Assembly (NCBI RefSeq): GCF_030944625.1
Contig: NZ_JAUSXY010000001.1
Location: 930,001 to 994,000 of the forward strand
Direction: 5' to 3'
Source of the DNA: Arthrobacter sp. SLBN-112
GTDB taxonomy: Bacteria; Actinomycetota; Actinomycetes; Actinomycetales; Micrococcaceae
Length of the DNA: 64,000 bases
A program made the position numbers and the translations under genes. How positions within the stretch are numbered: the stretch's first letter is position 1; each line of letters starts with the position of its first letter. The notes below the pieces were generated by a model, which ran no database searches, was not told the DNA's origin, and was given only the letters and a program-made list of their open reading frames with translations. Positions 24,078 through 33,187 of this stretch are shown in pieces.

Positions 24078-25057
24078 TGACCACCATGACCATCGCGAAG
24101 GCCATCAATGAAGGCCTCCGAGCCACGCTGGCGGCCAACCCCAAATCGCTGCTGATGGGCGAGGACATCGGCCCCCTGGGCGGCGTATACCGGGTAACGG
24201 ACGGGCTGATTGGCGAATTCGGCCCCGACCGGGTCGTCGACACCCCGCTTGCTGAGTCCGGAATCATCGGCACCGCGATCGGTCTGGCCCTGCGCGGGTA
24301 CAGCCCGGTGTGCGAGATCCAATTCGACGGGTTCGTCTTCCCCGGCTTCAACCAGATCACCACCCAGCTGGCCAAAATCCATTCGCGCAGTAGCGGCAAC
24401 CTCAGCGTGCCGGTCGTCATCCGGATCCCGTACGGCGGCGGCATCGGGTCCATCGAGCACCACTCCGAATCCCCTGAAGCCCTGTTCGCGCACACGGCCG
24501 GCCTGCGCATCATCACCCCGTCCAACCCGCATGACGCCTACTGGATGATCCAGCAGGCCGTGGAGTGCAAGGACCCGGTGATCATCTTCGAACCCAAGCG
24601 GCGCTACTGGCTCAAGGGCGACGTTGACGTCCAGGGTCCCGGCCCCTCGGAAGACCCCTTCAAGGCCCACGTCCTGCGGGAGGGAACCGACGCCACCGTA
24701 GTGGCCTACGGCCCCCTGGTGCCCGTGGCCCTGGCCGCCGCGAATGCCGCGGAGGAAGACGGCCGGAGCCTTGAGGTCATTGACCTCCGGTCCATCTCCC
24801 CGATCGACTTCGACACCGTCACCGCCTCCGTCCGGAAGACCGGGCGGCTGATCGTGGCCCACGAGGCCCCCACGTTCGGCGGAGTGGGCGGCGAGATTGC
24901 CGCCAGGATCAGCGAGCGGGCGTTCCACTCCCTCGAGGCGCCGGTGATCCGCGTCGGCGGATTCCACATGCCCTACCCCGTTGCCAAGGTGGAGGAAGAC
25001 TACCTTCCGGACATCGACCGCATCCTGGAGGCGCTGGACCGCGCCCTCTCCTACTGA
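24077..25057 (+). CDS. pdhB: 2-oxoacid dehydrogenase E1 component, beta subunit
   Basis: A 326-residue E1 beta subunit with the transketolase-like pyrimidine domain ([51 protein letters not shown] with conserved catalytic-loop histidines) and a C-terminal transketolase domain ([43 protein letters not shown]). It completes the E1 heterotetramer with the preceding gene, whose stop overlaps its start. Followed seven bases later by the E2 gene. Confidence 0.93.
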   Translation: MTTMTIAKAINEGLRATLAANPKSLLMGEDIGPLGGVYRVTDGLIGEFGPDRVVDTPLAESGIIGTAIGLALRGYSPVCEIQFDGFVFPGFNQITTQLAKIHSRSSGNLSVPVVIRIPYGGGIGSIEHHSESPEALFAHTAGLRIITPSNPHDAYWMIQQAVECKDPVIIFEPKRRYWLKGDVDVQGPGPSEDPFKAHVLREGTDATVVAYGPLVPVALAAANAAEEDGRSLEVIDLRSISPIDFDTVTASVRKTGRLIVAHEAPTFGGVGGEIAARISERAFHSLEAPVIRVGGFHMPYPVAKVEEDYLPDIDRILEALDRALSY

Positions 25058-25064
25058 GGACACC

Positions 25065-26528
25065 ATGACCCTTAACAAGTTCAACCTGCCCGACGTCGGC
25101 GAGGGCCTCACCGAGGCTGAAATCGTCTCCTGGAAGGTCAAGCCGGGCGACGCCGTCGCCATCAACGACGTTATCTGCGAGATCGAAACCGCAAAGTCGA
25201 TCGTGGAGCTGCCGTCCCCCTTTGCCGGGACCGTCAGTGAGCTGTTGGTGGCGGAGGGTGTGACCGTCGACGTCGGCACCGCCATCATCAGTGTCAGCGA
25301 CGAAGTTTCCGGTGATCCCACTCCTGCCGACGTCCGCGCGCCGGATGCCCCGGTGCAGCCGCTGTACGGCAAGCTCCCGGAGGATACGGCAGAGGAGCCG
25401 ACGGCGGCCGGCAGCGGGGGCGCCCCGGCGAACGCGCCGTTGGTGGGTTCCGGACCCAAGGCCGACGCCGTCAAACGGCGTCCCCGTAAGAACTCACCGG
25501 CCGCTGCCGTGACGCTCAATGCTCCAGAGGTTGAGCCTGTGCAGCCGCGGACCCCCGCCGAGGTGTCCGCCAACGAACCCGCCGCCGGCGACAACCGTCC
25601 CACCCTTGGCGGCACCATCACGGGCCTGGTCAACCGGGTCCTGGCCAAGCCGCCGGTCCGCAAGATCGCCCGCGACCTCGGCATTGACCTTGCGGATGTG
25701 GTGGCCACCGGTTCCCGCGGCGAGGTCACGCGCGAGGACCTCGTCAGCTACCAGTCGCAGCGCGATGCCGAACTGGACAAGGCTGATGGCTTCTGGGGCA
25801 AGGCCGGCAAGCCGCAGGACCAGCGCGTGGAGCGTATCCCGGTCAAGGGCGTCCGCAAGGCCACGGCCAAGGCGATGGTGGAATCGGCCTTCGCCGCCCC
25901 GCACGTCAGCATCTTCGTGGACGTCGACGCCAGCCGCACCATGGAGTTCGTCAAGCGGCTCAAGGCTTCCCGGGACTTCGAGGGCATCAAGGTCTCCCCG
26001 CTGCTCATCCTGGCCAAGGCGGTCATCTGGGCGGCCGCCCGGAACCCCAGCGTAAATGCGTCGTGGGTGGACAACGAAGACTCCGACACGGCTGAAATCC
26101 ATGTCAAGCACTTCATGAACCTGGGCATTGCCGCCGCCACCCCGCGGGGTTTGATGGTGCCGAACATCAAGAACGCCCAGGATCTGTCCCTGAAGGAGCT
26201 GGCCCTGGCGCTGAACAACCTGGCCACCACGGCCCGGGCAGGGAAAACCCAGCCCGCGCAGATGCAGGGCGGCACGCTCACCGTCACCAACATCGGCGCC
26301 CTGGGCATCGACACGGGAACGCCCATCATCAATCCGGGCGAAGTTGCCATCGTCGCGTTCGGCACTATCAAGCAAAAGCCCTGGGTCCTGGACGGCGAGG
26401 TGATTCCGCGCTGGATCACCACACTGGGCGGATCCTTCGACCACCGCGTGGTGGATGGTGATTTGTCCGCCCGCTTCATGGCCGACGTCGCGGCCATCCT
26501 GGAAGAGCCCGCGCTCCTCCTGGACTAG
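25065..26528 (+). CDS. pdhC: Dihydrolipoamide acyltransferase (E2) of the 2-oxoacid dehydrogenase complex
   Basis: A 487-residue E2. One lipoyl domain (residues 1-80) carries the lipoylated Lys44 in [13 protein letters not shown] long Ala/Pro/Glu linker leads to the peripheral subunit-binding domain (about 195-232: [31 protein letters not shown]), then the catalytic acyltransferase domain (about 255-487) ending with [18 protein letters not shown], which contains the catalytic histidine and aspartate. GAGGA (25056-25060) precedes ATG 25065. E3 (lipoamide dehydrogenase) is not in the operon and must be shared from elsewhere. Confidence 0.93.
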   Translation: MTLNKFNLPDVGEGLTEAEIVSWKVKPGDAVAINDVICEIETAKSIVELPSPFAGTVSELLVAEGVTVDVGTAIISVSDEVSGDPTPADVRAPDAPVQPLYGKLPEDTAEEPTAAGSGGAPANAPLVGSGPKADAVKRRPRKNSPAAAVTLNAPEVEPVQPRTPAEVSANEPAAGDNRPTLGGTITGLVNRVLAKPPVRKIARDLGIDLADVVATGSRGEVTREDLVSYQSQRDAELDKADGFWGKAGKPQDQRVERIPVKGVRKATAKAMVESAFAAPHVSIFVDVDASRTMEFVKRLKASRDFEGIKVSPLLILAKAVIWAAARNPSVNASWVDNEDSDTAEIHVKHFMNLGIAAATPRGLMVPNIKNAQDLSLKELALALNNLATTARAGKTQPAQMQGGTLTVTNIGALGIDTGTPIINPGEVAIVAFGTIKQKPWVLDGEVIPRWITTLGGSFDHRVVDGDLSARFMADVAAILEEPALLLD

Positions 26529-26531
26529 GCC

Positions 26532-27149
26532 GTGCCCGTCAAGACCGTGTCGCTGCGGACTAAGAACCGCGCGGCCGCCTGGGTGACGGAGGTGTTCCAG
26601 CCTCCGGTGGTGGTCAGCATCCAGCTGTTGATCAGCCCGTTGGCCGAGCCAGGATTTCCCGGAACCATCGGCTACGGCGCACTCGCGGCCATGTTTGTCT
26701 GCGTGCTCCCGCTCATCGTGCTGCTGGTCCTGGTCCGGCTGGGAAAGGTCACGGACCACCACGTGAGCGACCGGAAGCAGCGCGCGCCCGTGCTCCTGAT
26801 GGCACTGGCGTGCATTGCCGTCGGACTGCTGGTGCTGGCCGCGGCAGGCGCGCCGCAAAGCGTGGTTGCCATGGTCCTGGCAGTGGTGGGCGGCGTAACG
26901 GTGCTGGCCGCGGTCAGCCCGTTCTGGAAAATGAGCGGCCATGCCGCTGCCGTGTCCTGCGCCGCCGTCGTATCGGTGTTGATGCTCGGTGCCGCGTGGG
27001 CGCCGCTGCTGGTCCTGGTTCCGGCGGTCTGCTGGTCACGGGTTGTGCTGCGGGCCCATACCGTGGCCCAGGTGGTGGCCGGTGCGCTCTTCGGCGGAGT
27101 GGTGATGGCCGGTATCTGGTGGCTGCTGCGGGGCTGGCTGGTGGGCTGA
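26532..27149 (+). CDS. Phosphatase PAP2 superfamily membrane protein
   Basis: A 205-residue protein with five or six membrane segments. The PAP2 motifs are present in weakened but recognisable form: KQRAP after the second helix, SGHAAAVS (motif 2 with its histidine) and SRVVLRAHTVAQVVAG (motif 3 with Arg and His). Such proteins dephosphorylate lipid phosphates at the membrane. GTG 26532 lies three bases past the E2 stop, so it is probably co-transcribed although functionally unrelated. Confidence 0.8.
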   Translation: MPVKTVSLRTKNRAAAWVTEVFQPPVVVSIQLLISPLAEPGFPGTIGYGALAAMFVCVLPLIVLLVLVRLGKVTDHHVSDRKQRAPVLLMALACIAVGLLVLAAAGAPQSVVAMVLAVVGGVTVLAAVSPFWKMSGHAAAVSCAAVVSVLMLGAAWAPLLVLVPAVCWSRVVLRAHTVAQVVAGALFGGVVMAGIWWLLRGWLVG

Positions 27150-27168
27150 AGGCTCCGGCGGCAGGGTC

Positions 27169-27504
27169 CTAGTAGGCGGCGTAGGCCGTGAAGGCTTCGA
27201 GCACGGCCGGGTCAGCGGTAGTGCCCAGGACAACGGTGGCGGCCGTCATCAGGCCTCCCAACAGGGCGGCTGCACCAGCCCACGCGCTGAGGAGCTTCCA
27301 GTCATCGCGCAGGACGCTCCGCACGGTCTGGGGCAGCTGCAGTCCGGGGGCGATCAGGTTGGGCGCGCTGTCCAGGCTGCCGTCGTCAAGCAGTGCCACC
27401 ACCCTGCCGTTGCTGTGGTCCACGCGCATGGAGCAGATGTGGTTCCCGTGGCGGGCCAGGAGGATGTCGTGGCCGACGAGCTGACGGCGCTGCAGAGTAA
27501 TCAA
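27169..27504 (-). CDS. Small hypothetical membrane-anchored protein
   Basis: A 111-residue protein not recognised as any family. Residues 1-65 look like a small beta-rich cytoplasmic domain (DILLARHGNHICSMRVDHSNGRVVALLDD). Residues about 70-100 form a glycine/alanine-rich membrane helix (LLSAWAGAAALLGGLMTAATVVLG). The start is uncertain: a TTG at 27504 has AAAGG about eight bases upstream. It converges with the PAP2 gene. Bases 27505-27608 upstream show no gene. Confidence 0.55.
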   Translation of the reverse strand: MITLQRRQLVGHDILLARHGNHICSMRVDHSNGRVVALLDDGSLDSAPNLIAPGLQLPQTVRSVLRDDWKLLSAWAGAAALLGGLMTAATVVLGTTADPAVLEAFTAYAAY

Positions 27505-27608
27505 GGGGAGGCCTTTGCTGGAGGTGGATCGGAGGTGTCCACGCCTTTGGGGGCCTATCCAATTTTATCGTTGCAGACCGCGCCGCACCGCCGTTTCAGC
27601 GGTGAGAA

Positions 27609-27652
27609 CGGACACCCCCCGCAGCGATGTCCGCCACCACGGGGAGTGTCCG
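27609..27652 (-). terminator. Hairpin downstream of universal stress protein gene
   Basis: Arms CGGACAC-n-CCCCG (27609-27621) and CGGGG-n-GTGTCCG (27640-27652), 13 pairs with one mismatch, 11 bases past the stop at 27663. Confidence 0.6.
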
Positions 27653-27662
27653 CCGTTACGCT

Positions 27663-28091
27663 TTAGTCGGCGTCGTAGGTGTTGGCGATGTAGACATCGC
27701 AGGGTGCGTTGTGCGCCACGCTGTTGGCCACGCTGCCAAGGACCCGGCCGATTCCGTGCATCCGCCGGTTTCCCACCACAATCATGCGCGCATCCACGCG
27801 CAGGGCTTCCTTGATGAGGGCGTCTGCGGGCCGTCCGCGTGCCGCCGAGTACGTCACCGTGATATCCCGGCCCAGGGATTCTGCCACGGTCCGGGCAACC
27901 TGCTCTGCGGCATCGGCGTCGGACACGATCCAGCGGTCGCTGCCGCTGCCGAACACCTCGGTGCGGTCGCTGTCGAAGGCCGACACCACGTGCAGTGAGG
28001 CGCCGAGGGCCGCGGCCAGGTCCTTTGCCGACTCGGCCGCTTTCTTTGCCGTTGCGCTGCCGTCAACCCCTACAACGATGATTCCACCCAT
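27663..28091 (-). CDS. Universal stress protein (UspA family)
   Basis: A 142-residue single-domain Usp. It opens GGIIVVGVDGSATAKKA and ends its nucleotide site with MIVVGNRRMHGIGRVLGSVANSVAHNAPCDVYI, the G-2x-G-9x-G-S/T-type ATP-binding pattern of the UspFG/MJ0577 branch. It is expected to bind ATP and respond to starvation or low oxygen. ATG 28091 is chosen because AAAGGAG is seven bases upstream; an ATG six bases earlier would be too close to that site. Confidence 0.9.
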   Translation of the reverse strand: MGGIIVVGVDGSATAKKAAESAKDLAAALGASLHVVSAFDSDRTEVFGSGSDRWIVSDADAAEQVARTVAESLGRDITVTYSAARGRPADALIKEALRVDARMIVVGNRRMHGIGRVLGSVANSVAHNAPCDVYIANTYDAD

Positions 28092-28135
28092 GTGCATGCT
28101 CCTTTGCTCGGTTTTCGGCACTCGTGAGCCTTACG

Positions 28136-29428
28136 CTACAGCGCCGCAATCGCTTCCTGAAGCACCGGCGCCAATCGGCGGACTCCCTCTGCGATGGCGT
28201 CCGGGGGAACGGCGCTGAAGGCGAGCCGCAGCTTGTTGGACGGCTCGTCCGACGGCGTGAAGGCGGCGCCGGGAATGAACACAACGCCGGCGTCGATCGC
28301 TTTGTGCAGCAGCGGGTAGGTGTCCACGCCTTCAGGCAGCGTCACCCAGACGAAGAAGCCGCCCTGCGGGCTGGTCCAGGTGGCTCCGGGCGGCATGTAC
28401 TCCCTGAGGGCGGCCAGCATGGCCTGGCACCGTTCGGCATACAGGGCGCGGTAGGTTTCGATCTGGCCTTTCCAGTCGTACTCGCGCAGGTACGCGGAGA
28501 CCAGCATCTGGTTCAGGGCCGGCGGGCAGAGGGTGACGGACTCGGCGGCCAAGTAGTAGCGCCGCTGCAGGTGTTCCGGGACCAGGGCCCAGCCGATCCG
28601 CAGGCCGGGGGCGAAGATCTTGGAAAACGAGCCCAGGTAGATGACGTCGTCAGGATTGGCGGCGCGCAGGGGTGCCACCGGTTCGCCCTCAAAGCGGAGG
28701 AGTCCGTAGGGGTTGTCCTCCAGGACCAGAACATTCGCCCTGCGGCATATATCGACCACCTGCTGCCGGCGCTCCCTGGCCAGCGTGATGCCGGAGGGGT
28801 TGTTGAAGTTGGGGATCGTATACAGGAACTTGATGCTTTTGCCTGCGAGTTGGAGGGCCGCGATCCGCGCCTCCAAAAGCTCCGGGACCAGGCCATACTG
28901 GTCCATCTCCACCGTCTCCACCTGGACCTGGTAGGCCTCAAACGTGTTGAGCGCCCCAACGTAGGTGGGGTCCTCCACAAGTACCACGTCGCCGGGATTG
29001 CAGAAGAGCTTGGTGGCCACGTCCTGCGCCGACTGGGAGCCTGCGGTAACCACCACGTTCTGCGGTTTTGCATCGAGGATGCCTTCCGCGGCCATAACCT
29101 CGCAGATCTGCTCCCGGAGCTCTAAGGTGCCCTGCCCGGCCCCGTACTGGAGTGCCGTCAGTCCGTCGTTGGCGATGATCGAGGCCGCCGTCGCTGCCAG
29201 CCGGTCCAGCGGGAGCGACTGCAGATAGGGGCTGCCGCCGGCCAGCGATACCAAGCCCGGACGCAGGGAAATGTCGAAGACATCCCTGACGGCCGACTGG
29301 CGGATATTTGCCGCCCGTTCGGAGAACAGCTCCTCGTGGCGGTGTGCCGAGGTGGCGGCACGTTCAATCGCGTCGATGGCCTCCGCGGGCAGCGTGCCGG
29401 CGGAAGCGTCAAGTGTTTCGTGGGTCAC
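28136..29428 (-). CDS. PLP-dependent aminotransferase (2-aminoadipate/aromatic type, class I/II)
   Basis: A 430-residue fold-type I aminotransferase resembling the LysN/MocR-aminotransferase branch but without a DNA-binding domain. Seen: SLAGGSPYLQSLP, LQYGAGQGTLELREQI, YTIPNFNNPSGITL, VLEDNPYGLLRFEG and the PLP lysine in YLGSFSKIFAPGLRIGW. Likely substrates are aromatic, branched or 2-aminoadipate-type amino acids; not resolvable. The GTG at 29428 follows a TATTCT box by six bases, so a leaderless mRNA is predicted, with an inverted repeat at the promoter. Confidence 0.88.
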   Translation of the reverse strand: MTHETLDASAGTLPAEAIDAIERAATSAHRHEELFSERAANIRQSAVRDVFDISLRPGLVSLAGGSPYLQSLPLDRLAATAASIIANDGLTALQYGAGQGTLELREQICEVMAAEGILDAKPQNVVVTAGSQSAQDVATKLFCNPGDVVLVEDPTYVGALNTFEAYQVQVETVEMDQYGLVPELLEARIAALQLAGKSIKFLYTIPNFNNPSGITLARERRQQVVDICRRANVLVLEDNPYGLLRFEGEPVAPLRAANPDDVIYLGSFSKIFAPGLRIGWALVPEHLQRRYYLAAESVTLCPPALNQMLVSAYLREYDWKGQIETYRALYAERCQAMLAALREYMPPGATWTSPQGGFFVWVTLPEGVDTYPLLHKAIDAGVVFIPGAAFTPSDEPSNKLRLAFSAVPPDAIAEGVRRLAPVLQEAIAAL

Positions 29429-29434
29429 AGACCC

Positions 29435-29440
29435 AGAATA
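29435..29440 (-). promoter_or_regulatory. -10 box of leaderless aminotransferase promoter
   Basis: Minus-strand TATTCT, six bases, GTG 29428. Confidence 0.45.
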
Positions 29441-29448
29441 CAGCCGAC

Positions 29449-29467
29449 TGTTGCTCCAAGGGCAACA
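29449..29467. promoter_or_regulatory. Inverted repeat operator at aminotransferase promoter
   Basis: TGTTGC-N7-GCAACA, perfect arms, placed over the -35 region of the minus-strand aminotransferase promoter. The cognate regulator is unknown. Confidence 0.55.
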
Positions 29468-29567
29468 TTTGTTGATTCCTTATTTACGCCTTCGTTGGCA
29501 CCGGCGCCCCGGAGACGCCGGCGCCCGGCACGTCTGGCGCGTGCCGGGCACCACGTGGCTAACTGCC

Positions 29568-30125
29568 CTAGGCTGCCGGGGTGGAAGCGGCGAGGGAGTC
29601 GAAGATGCCCTTGATCTGCTCCACAACCTCCGCGTCGTCCTTGGGGTGGATTTCGGCGAAGCGGACCATGGAGCCCGGCACCGCGAGCTTGACGTCTTCC
29701 AGGATCCGGGCACCGGCGATGCCCGCAGCCTTGCGCGCCTCATCCTGGGCCCAGACGCCGCCGTACTGGCCAAACGCGGTTCCGACGACGGCGGTCGGCT
29801 TGCCCGTCAGCGCGCCGGCGCCGAAGGGGCGGGACAGCCAGTCGATGGCGTTCTTCAGGGATGCCGGAACGGTGCCGTTGTGTTCCGGGGTGACCAGCAG
29901 GACGGTGTCGGCCTCGGCGGCTGCGGCGCGCAAGGCTGCGGCTGCGGCCGGCACCTGGCCTTCGACGTCGATGTCCTCGTTGTAGAAGGGGATGTTGCCC
30001 AGGCTCTCGTGGATCACGACATCCACCTGCTCCGGCGCGTTGAGCTGGATCGCTTCCGCCAGCTTCTGGTTGGTGGACTCGGCGCGGAGGCTGCCGACGA
30101 GGGTCAGTACTGTGCTCTTGGTCAT
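29568..30125 (-). CDS. NAD(P)H-dependent FMN reductase
   Basis: A 185-residue flavodoxin-fold reductase. VGSLRAESTNQKLA binds the FMN phosphate, TPEHNGTVPASLKNAIDWLSRP is the PEYN/H-type FMN motif, and VVGTAFGQYGG follows. Such enzymes reduce free FMN, quinones, azo compounds or chromate. AGGAG lies before ATG 30125. It is divergent from a TetR gene with an operator-like palindrome between them, so local repression is likely. Confidence 0.9.
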   Translation of the reverse strand: MTKSTVLTLVGSLRAESTNQKLAEAIQLNAPEQVDVVIHESLGNIPFYNEDIDVEGQVPAAAAALRAAAAEADTVLLVTPEHNGTVPASLKNAIDWLSRPFGAGALTGKPTAVVGTAFGQYGGVWAQDEARKAAGIAGARILEDVKLAVPGSMVRFAEIHPKDDAEVVEQIKGIFDSLAASTPAA

Positions 30126-30198
30126 GGAAACTCCTGGCTAGGGGCGCGGCGGGGGCCGCGATCGGTCAAAGGTCAGGCTCAGGGAGCCTTCACCCAGC

Positions 30199-30220
30199 TA
30201 AACGGACCGCAGTCCGGTTA
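30199..30220. promoter_or_regulatory. TetR operator between FMN reductase and tetR
   Basis: Dyad with perfect core CGGAC-CGCA-GTCCG, extended on both sides (TAA/TTA with one mismatch) to 22 bases, in the 120-base divergent gap and 14 bases before the tetR -10 box. Confidence 0.65.
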
Positions 30221-30233
30221 TATTCCCCGCGGC

Positions 30234-30239
30234 TACACT
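30234..30239 (+). promoter_or_regulatory. -10 box of leaderless tetR promoter
   Basis: TACACT, six bases, GTG 30246. Confidence 0.5.
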
Positions 30240-30245
30240 GGCTTT

Positions 30246-30857
30246 GTGAGTTCCATCCCAGTGCGGCCGGGAATGACACCGGTGACGGCCGCGGAACGCA
30301 GCGACGCTGCCCGCAACCGGGAGCGCCTCCTGCTCGCTGCCCGCGACCTGATCGAGCAGGGCGGTGCCGCCGCGCTCACCATGGACCGCCTGGCGGAGCA
30401 TGCCGGCGTGGGCAAGGGCACGGTCTTCCGGCGTTTCGGCAGCCGTGCGGGACTCATGCTGACCCTGTTGAACGACTCGGAGGCCGCTTTCCAGGCCCGC
30501 TTCCTGTTTGGCCCGGCGCCCCTTGGGCCGGGCGCTCCGCCCCTTGACCGGCTTATTGCCTTCGGTGCCGAACGGATCGCCTACGTCGTGGAGTACGGGG
30601 ACCTGGTCCTGGCGGCCGGGAACGCCTCCCGGGGCAGGTTTGAAGTCCCGGCCGTGGCCCTGTGGAACCGCCATGTTGAGATGCTGCTGCGCGCCGGGGG
30701 CGTCGAGTCCCGGGAGCCCGGGCTGCTGGCTGGTTCCCTGACGGCGACCCTCGACCCCGAGCGGCTCCTGCACCTCATCCGCGAGCATGGCGTCACGAGT
30801 GAGCGCCTGGTTGCGTCGTGGCGCGAACTTGTCACACGCGTGGCAGGCGGAGCGTAG
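30246..30857 (+). CDS. TetR family transcriptional regulator
   Basis: A 203-residue TetR protein: DNA-binding domain at about 20-65 (RERLLLAARDLIEQGGAAALTMDRLAEHAGVGKGTVFRRFGSRAGL), followed by a helical ligand domain with a C-terminal regulatory region typical of repressors of redox enzymes. GTG 30246 lies right after the -10 box and the frame upstream contains the operator, so the longer open frame is rejected. Divergent partner: the FMN reductase gene. Confidence 0.88.
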   Translation: MSSIPVRPGMTPVTAAERSDAARNRERLLLAARDLIEQGGAAALTMDRLAEHAGVGKGTVFRRFGSRAGLMLTLLNDSEAAFQARFLFGPAPLGPGAPPLDRLIAFGAERIAYVVEYGDLVLAAGNASRGRFEVPAVALWNRHVEMLLRAGGVESREPGLLAGSLTATLDPERLLHLIREHGVTSERLVASWRELVTRVAGGA

Positions 30858-31211
30858 ATTACGCGGTGGAATGCGCTGACGTCCAGTCAAGCCAACTTCA
30901 CAGAACTATTCATAACGATCTGATACGGCCCACGGTATTTCGGGGGATTACAGCTCTTCCGGGGTTGTGGCTTGTGATAGTTTCCTCTGGAATGTGACCC
31001 GCAACATAGTCCAATAGGACGTGCCCCCAAAGGCGGCGGGAGGTCAGCTATCCGCTGGCCGCAGGTCCCGGGGAGGCCGGCACAACCCGTGCTCGTCCGG
31101 GGAAGACGGAAGGATCCAGCAGTGATGGTTGATGTGGGCGGCATGGCATACCAGCGGACACCGGAGTGTTCCTCCGTCCAGCACCCGGCGGTGCCAAAGA
31201 AATAGCCCCCC
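30858..31211 (+). other. Intergenic region upstream of the ABC importer
   Basis: 354 bases without a main gene. The first part is relatively A/T-rich (30900-31020) and should hold the importer promoter, e.g. TTGTGG near 30964 with a GATAGT-like -10. The second part holds a short in-frame leader reading frame (listed separately). No tRNA or known riboswitch was recognised. Confidence 0.5.
31122..31205 (+). CDS. Possible 27-residue leader peptide before the permease gene
   Basis: GTG 31122 (or ATG 31125) is seven to ten bases after a strong GGAAGGA (31108-31114) and reads 27 codons (MMVDVGGMAYQRTPEC...) to TAG at 31203, six bases before the permease ATG and in the same frame. The permease itself has only a C-run upstream, so its translation may depend on this leader. 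It could also be a remnant of an N-terminal extension cut by the stop. Confidence 0.45.
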   Translation: MMVDVGGMAYQRTPECSSVQHPAVPKK

Positions 31212-32195
31212 ATGCTCAAATACCTCGCCAAGCGCGGCATCACGTACGTGGTGATGATCTTCCTCACCACCTCAGCCGGTTACTTCCTGGCGGTCAGTTC
31301 GCTCAAGCCGGCACTCCTGGAGCAGGAGCGAATCCCCAGGCCCACTCCGGAGCAGGTTGCCAACTCCATGCGGCTCAAGGGCCTGGACCCGGACCTCAGC
31401 CCGTGGGAGCGTTACGTTGACTGGCTTACCGGCATCGTCACCCGCTGGGACTGGGGCCGGAGCCCCAATGGCGCCTTCATCAACGCCGAGTTCGGGGACC
31501 GAGTGTGGATCTCCGGCCGGCTCTTCCTGGCCTCGATCATCCTGACCCTGGTCATCGGCGTCGCGCTTGGCGTGTACTCGGCGTCGCGGCAGTACAAGTT
31601 CCAGGACCGGGTCATCACGTCCTACAGCTACCTCGCCTACATCGTGCCCGCACCCATCGCCTATTTTCTGGTGCAGCTGGGGGCCATCAACATCAACGAA
31701 TCAGTCGGTGATCGGCTCTTCTTCGTCACGGGTATCTCCACCCCGGGTGTTGCCCCTGGCTGGCCACAGTTCACCGACCTGCTGGGGCATTACGTGGTGC
31801 CGACAGTGGCCATCACCCTCGTGGGCTGGGGGGCCTACCAGATAGCCCAGCGGCAGTACCTGCTGGACAACGTGAACGCCGATTTCGTCCGTACCGCCCG
31901 GGCCAAGGGCCTGAGCCGGAACCAGGCCATCGCACGGCACGCGCTCCGGGTTTCCTTCATCCCGGTGGCCCAGAGCATCGCCTTCACCATTCCGGCCATT
32001 TTCGCCGGGGGCTTCTTCGCCGAAAAGATCTTCGCCTGGCCCGGCGTCGGTTCCTGGAGTATCGACGCTATCTCACTGCAGGACGTCAATGCCGCCACCG
32101 CCACGCTGGCCTACGGCTCCGTGATCTTCGCCCTGGGCGCCATCCTGGCGGACTTCGCCACCACCCTTGTTGACCCGAGAGTGCGGGTGCAGTAG
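31212..32195 (+). CDS. ABC transporter permease, peptide/nickel type (DppB-like)
   Basis: A 327-residue inner permease with six membrane segments; the first is KRGITYVVMIFLTTSAGYFLAVSS, followed by a long extracytoplasmic loop (ending GRSPNGAFINAEFGDRVW) typical of DppB/OppB. The ATPase-contact EAA loop is RTARAKGLSRNQAIARHALR near residue 220. It forms the channel for oligopeptide-type substrates with the next permease. No ribosome site precedes ATG 31212, see the leader frame. Two bases separate it from the second permease gene. Confidence 0.9.
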   Translation: MLKYLAKRGITYVVMIFLTTSAGYFLAVSSLKPALLEQERIPRPTPEQVANSMRLKGLDPDLSPWERYVDWLTGIVTRWDWGRSPNGAFINAEFGDRVWISGRLFLASIILTLVIGVALGVYSASRQYKFQDRVITSYSYLAYIVPAPIAYFLVQLGAININESVGDRLFFVTGISTPGVAPGWPQFTDLLGHYVVPTVAITLVGWGAYQIAQRQYLLDNVNADFVRTARAKGLSRNQAIARHALRVSFIPVAQSIAFTIPAIFAGGFFAEKIFAWPGVGSWSIDAISLQDVNAATATLAYGSVIFALGAILADFATTLVDPRVRVQ

Positions 32196-32197
32196 CC

Positions 32198-33187
32198 ATG
32201 ACCAACCTGAACGCCGTTGACCCGGCAGCCGTGGCGCAGGACGCGCACCTGGAAAGCGCCGACATCGTCATTGGCAAGTCCACCATCATCCTCCGCCGGT
32301 TCCTGCGCAACAAGACCGCCGTGACGGGCCTTGCCATCTTCGTTGCCCTGACCGTCTTTTCGTTCATCGGGGGATTCTTCACCCAGTGGGACAAGGAGGC
32401 GATCGACCCCTTCAATATCGGGATGCCGCCGTCCGCCGAGCACTACCTTGGCACCTCGCAGGCGGGTATCGACCTGTACGCCATGACGGTCGAAGGAACC
32501 AGGATCTCCATCCTGATCGGCCTGGTGGTGGGGCTGGTGTCGGTGCTGATCGCCGCCGTCTACGGCTGCACCATGGCCTACTTCGGCGGCAAGGTGGACA
32601 AGGTCATGCTGTTCATCCTGGAGGCGCTGATCATGATGCCGGCGCTCCTGGTGGTGGCCGTTGCCACCAGCGGCGGAGGGGCGGGCCTGAAACGCGACCT
32701 CCCCTCATGGCTGCTGCTGATCATCGTGCTGCTCGTGTTCAGCTGGATGGGAACCGCCAGATTGATCCGGTCCATGTCCATGTCCCTCATGCAGCGTGAC
32801 TTCGTCAAGGCGGCCCAGTACATGGGCGTCCCGCCGCGCCGGATCGTGTGGCGGCACCTGGTGCCCAACATCGGCTCGCTGCTGATCCTTGACATTACCC
32901 GCGGCGTCACCGCGGCCGTCCTGGCCGAGGTAGCCTTCTCCTTCATCGGCATCGGCATCAAGGTCCCCGACGTGAGCCTGGGCGTGCTGATCGGCCAGGC
33001 CACCTCCCAGGTCTCAACCTTTCCCTGGATGTTCTGGGTGCCCTTGACCGTGATGTTCCTGCTGACCGGCTCCCTGGCCATGATGAACGACGGCCTGCGC
33101 GACGCCTTTGACCCCAGCTCCACCTCCAGCGGCAAAACCAAAAAAGCCAAAGCCCGGACTATCCGTGCGGAGAAGAAGGCGCCATGA
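32198..33187 (+). CDS. ABC transporter permease, peptide type (DppC-like)
   Basis: A 329-residue permease with a cytoplasmic N-terminus of about 40 residues, then FLRNKTAVTGLAIFVALTVFSFIGG as first helix (OppC_N type) and five further segments. The EAA loop is KAAQYMGVPPRRIVWRHLVPNI. The C-terminus is Lys/Ser-rich. Its stop overlaps the ATPase gene start by four bases (ATGA), so the operon order is permease, permease, ATPase, binding protein. Confidence 0.92.
   Translation: MTNLNAVDPAAVAQDAHLESADIVIGKSTIILRRFLRNKTAVTGLAIFVALTVFSFIGGFFTQWDKEAIDPFNIGMPPSAEHYLGTSQAGIDLYAMTVEGTRISILIGLVVGLVSVLIAAVYGCTMAYFGGKVDKVMLFILEALIMMPALLVVAVATSGGGAGLKRDLPSWLLLIIVLLVFSWMGTARLIRSMSMSLMQRDFVKAAQYMGVPPRRIVWRHLVPNIGSLLILDITRGVTAAVLAEVAFSFIGIGIKVPDVSLGVLIGQATSQVSTFPWMFWVPLTVMFLLTGSLAMMNDGLRDAFDPSSTSSGKTKKAKARTIRAEKKAP

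Noticed and set aside
25494..26942. 482-codon open frame antisense to the E2 gene
   Set aside because: Shadow of the sense frame; no domain motifs and no plausible start signals.
30858..31211. tRNA or small RNA gene in the longest intergenic gap
   Set aside because: No cloverleaf pattern, GTTCRANNC box or CCA end found by eye.
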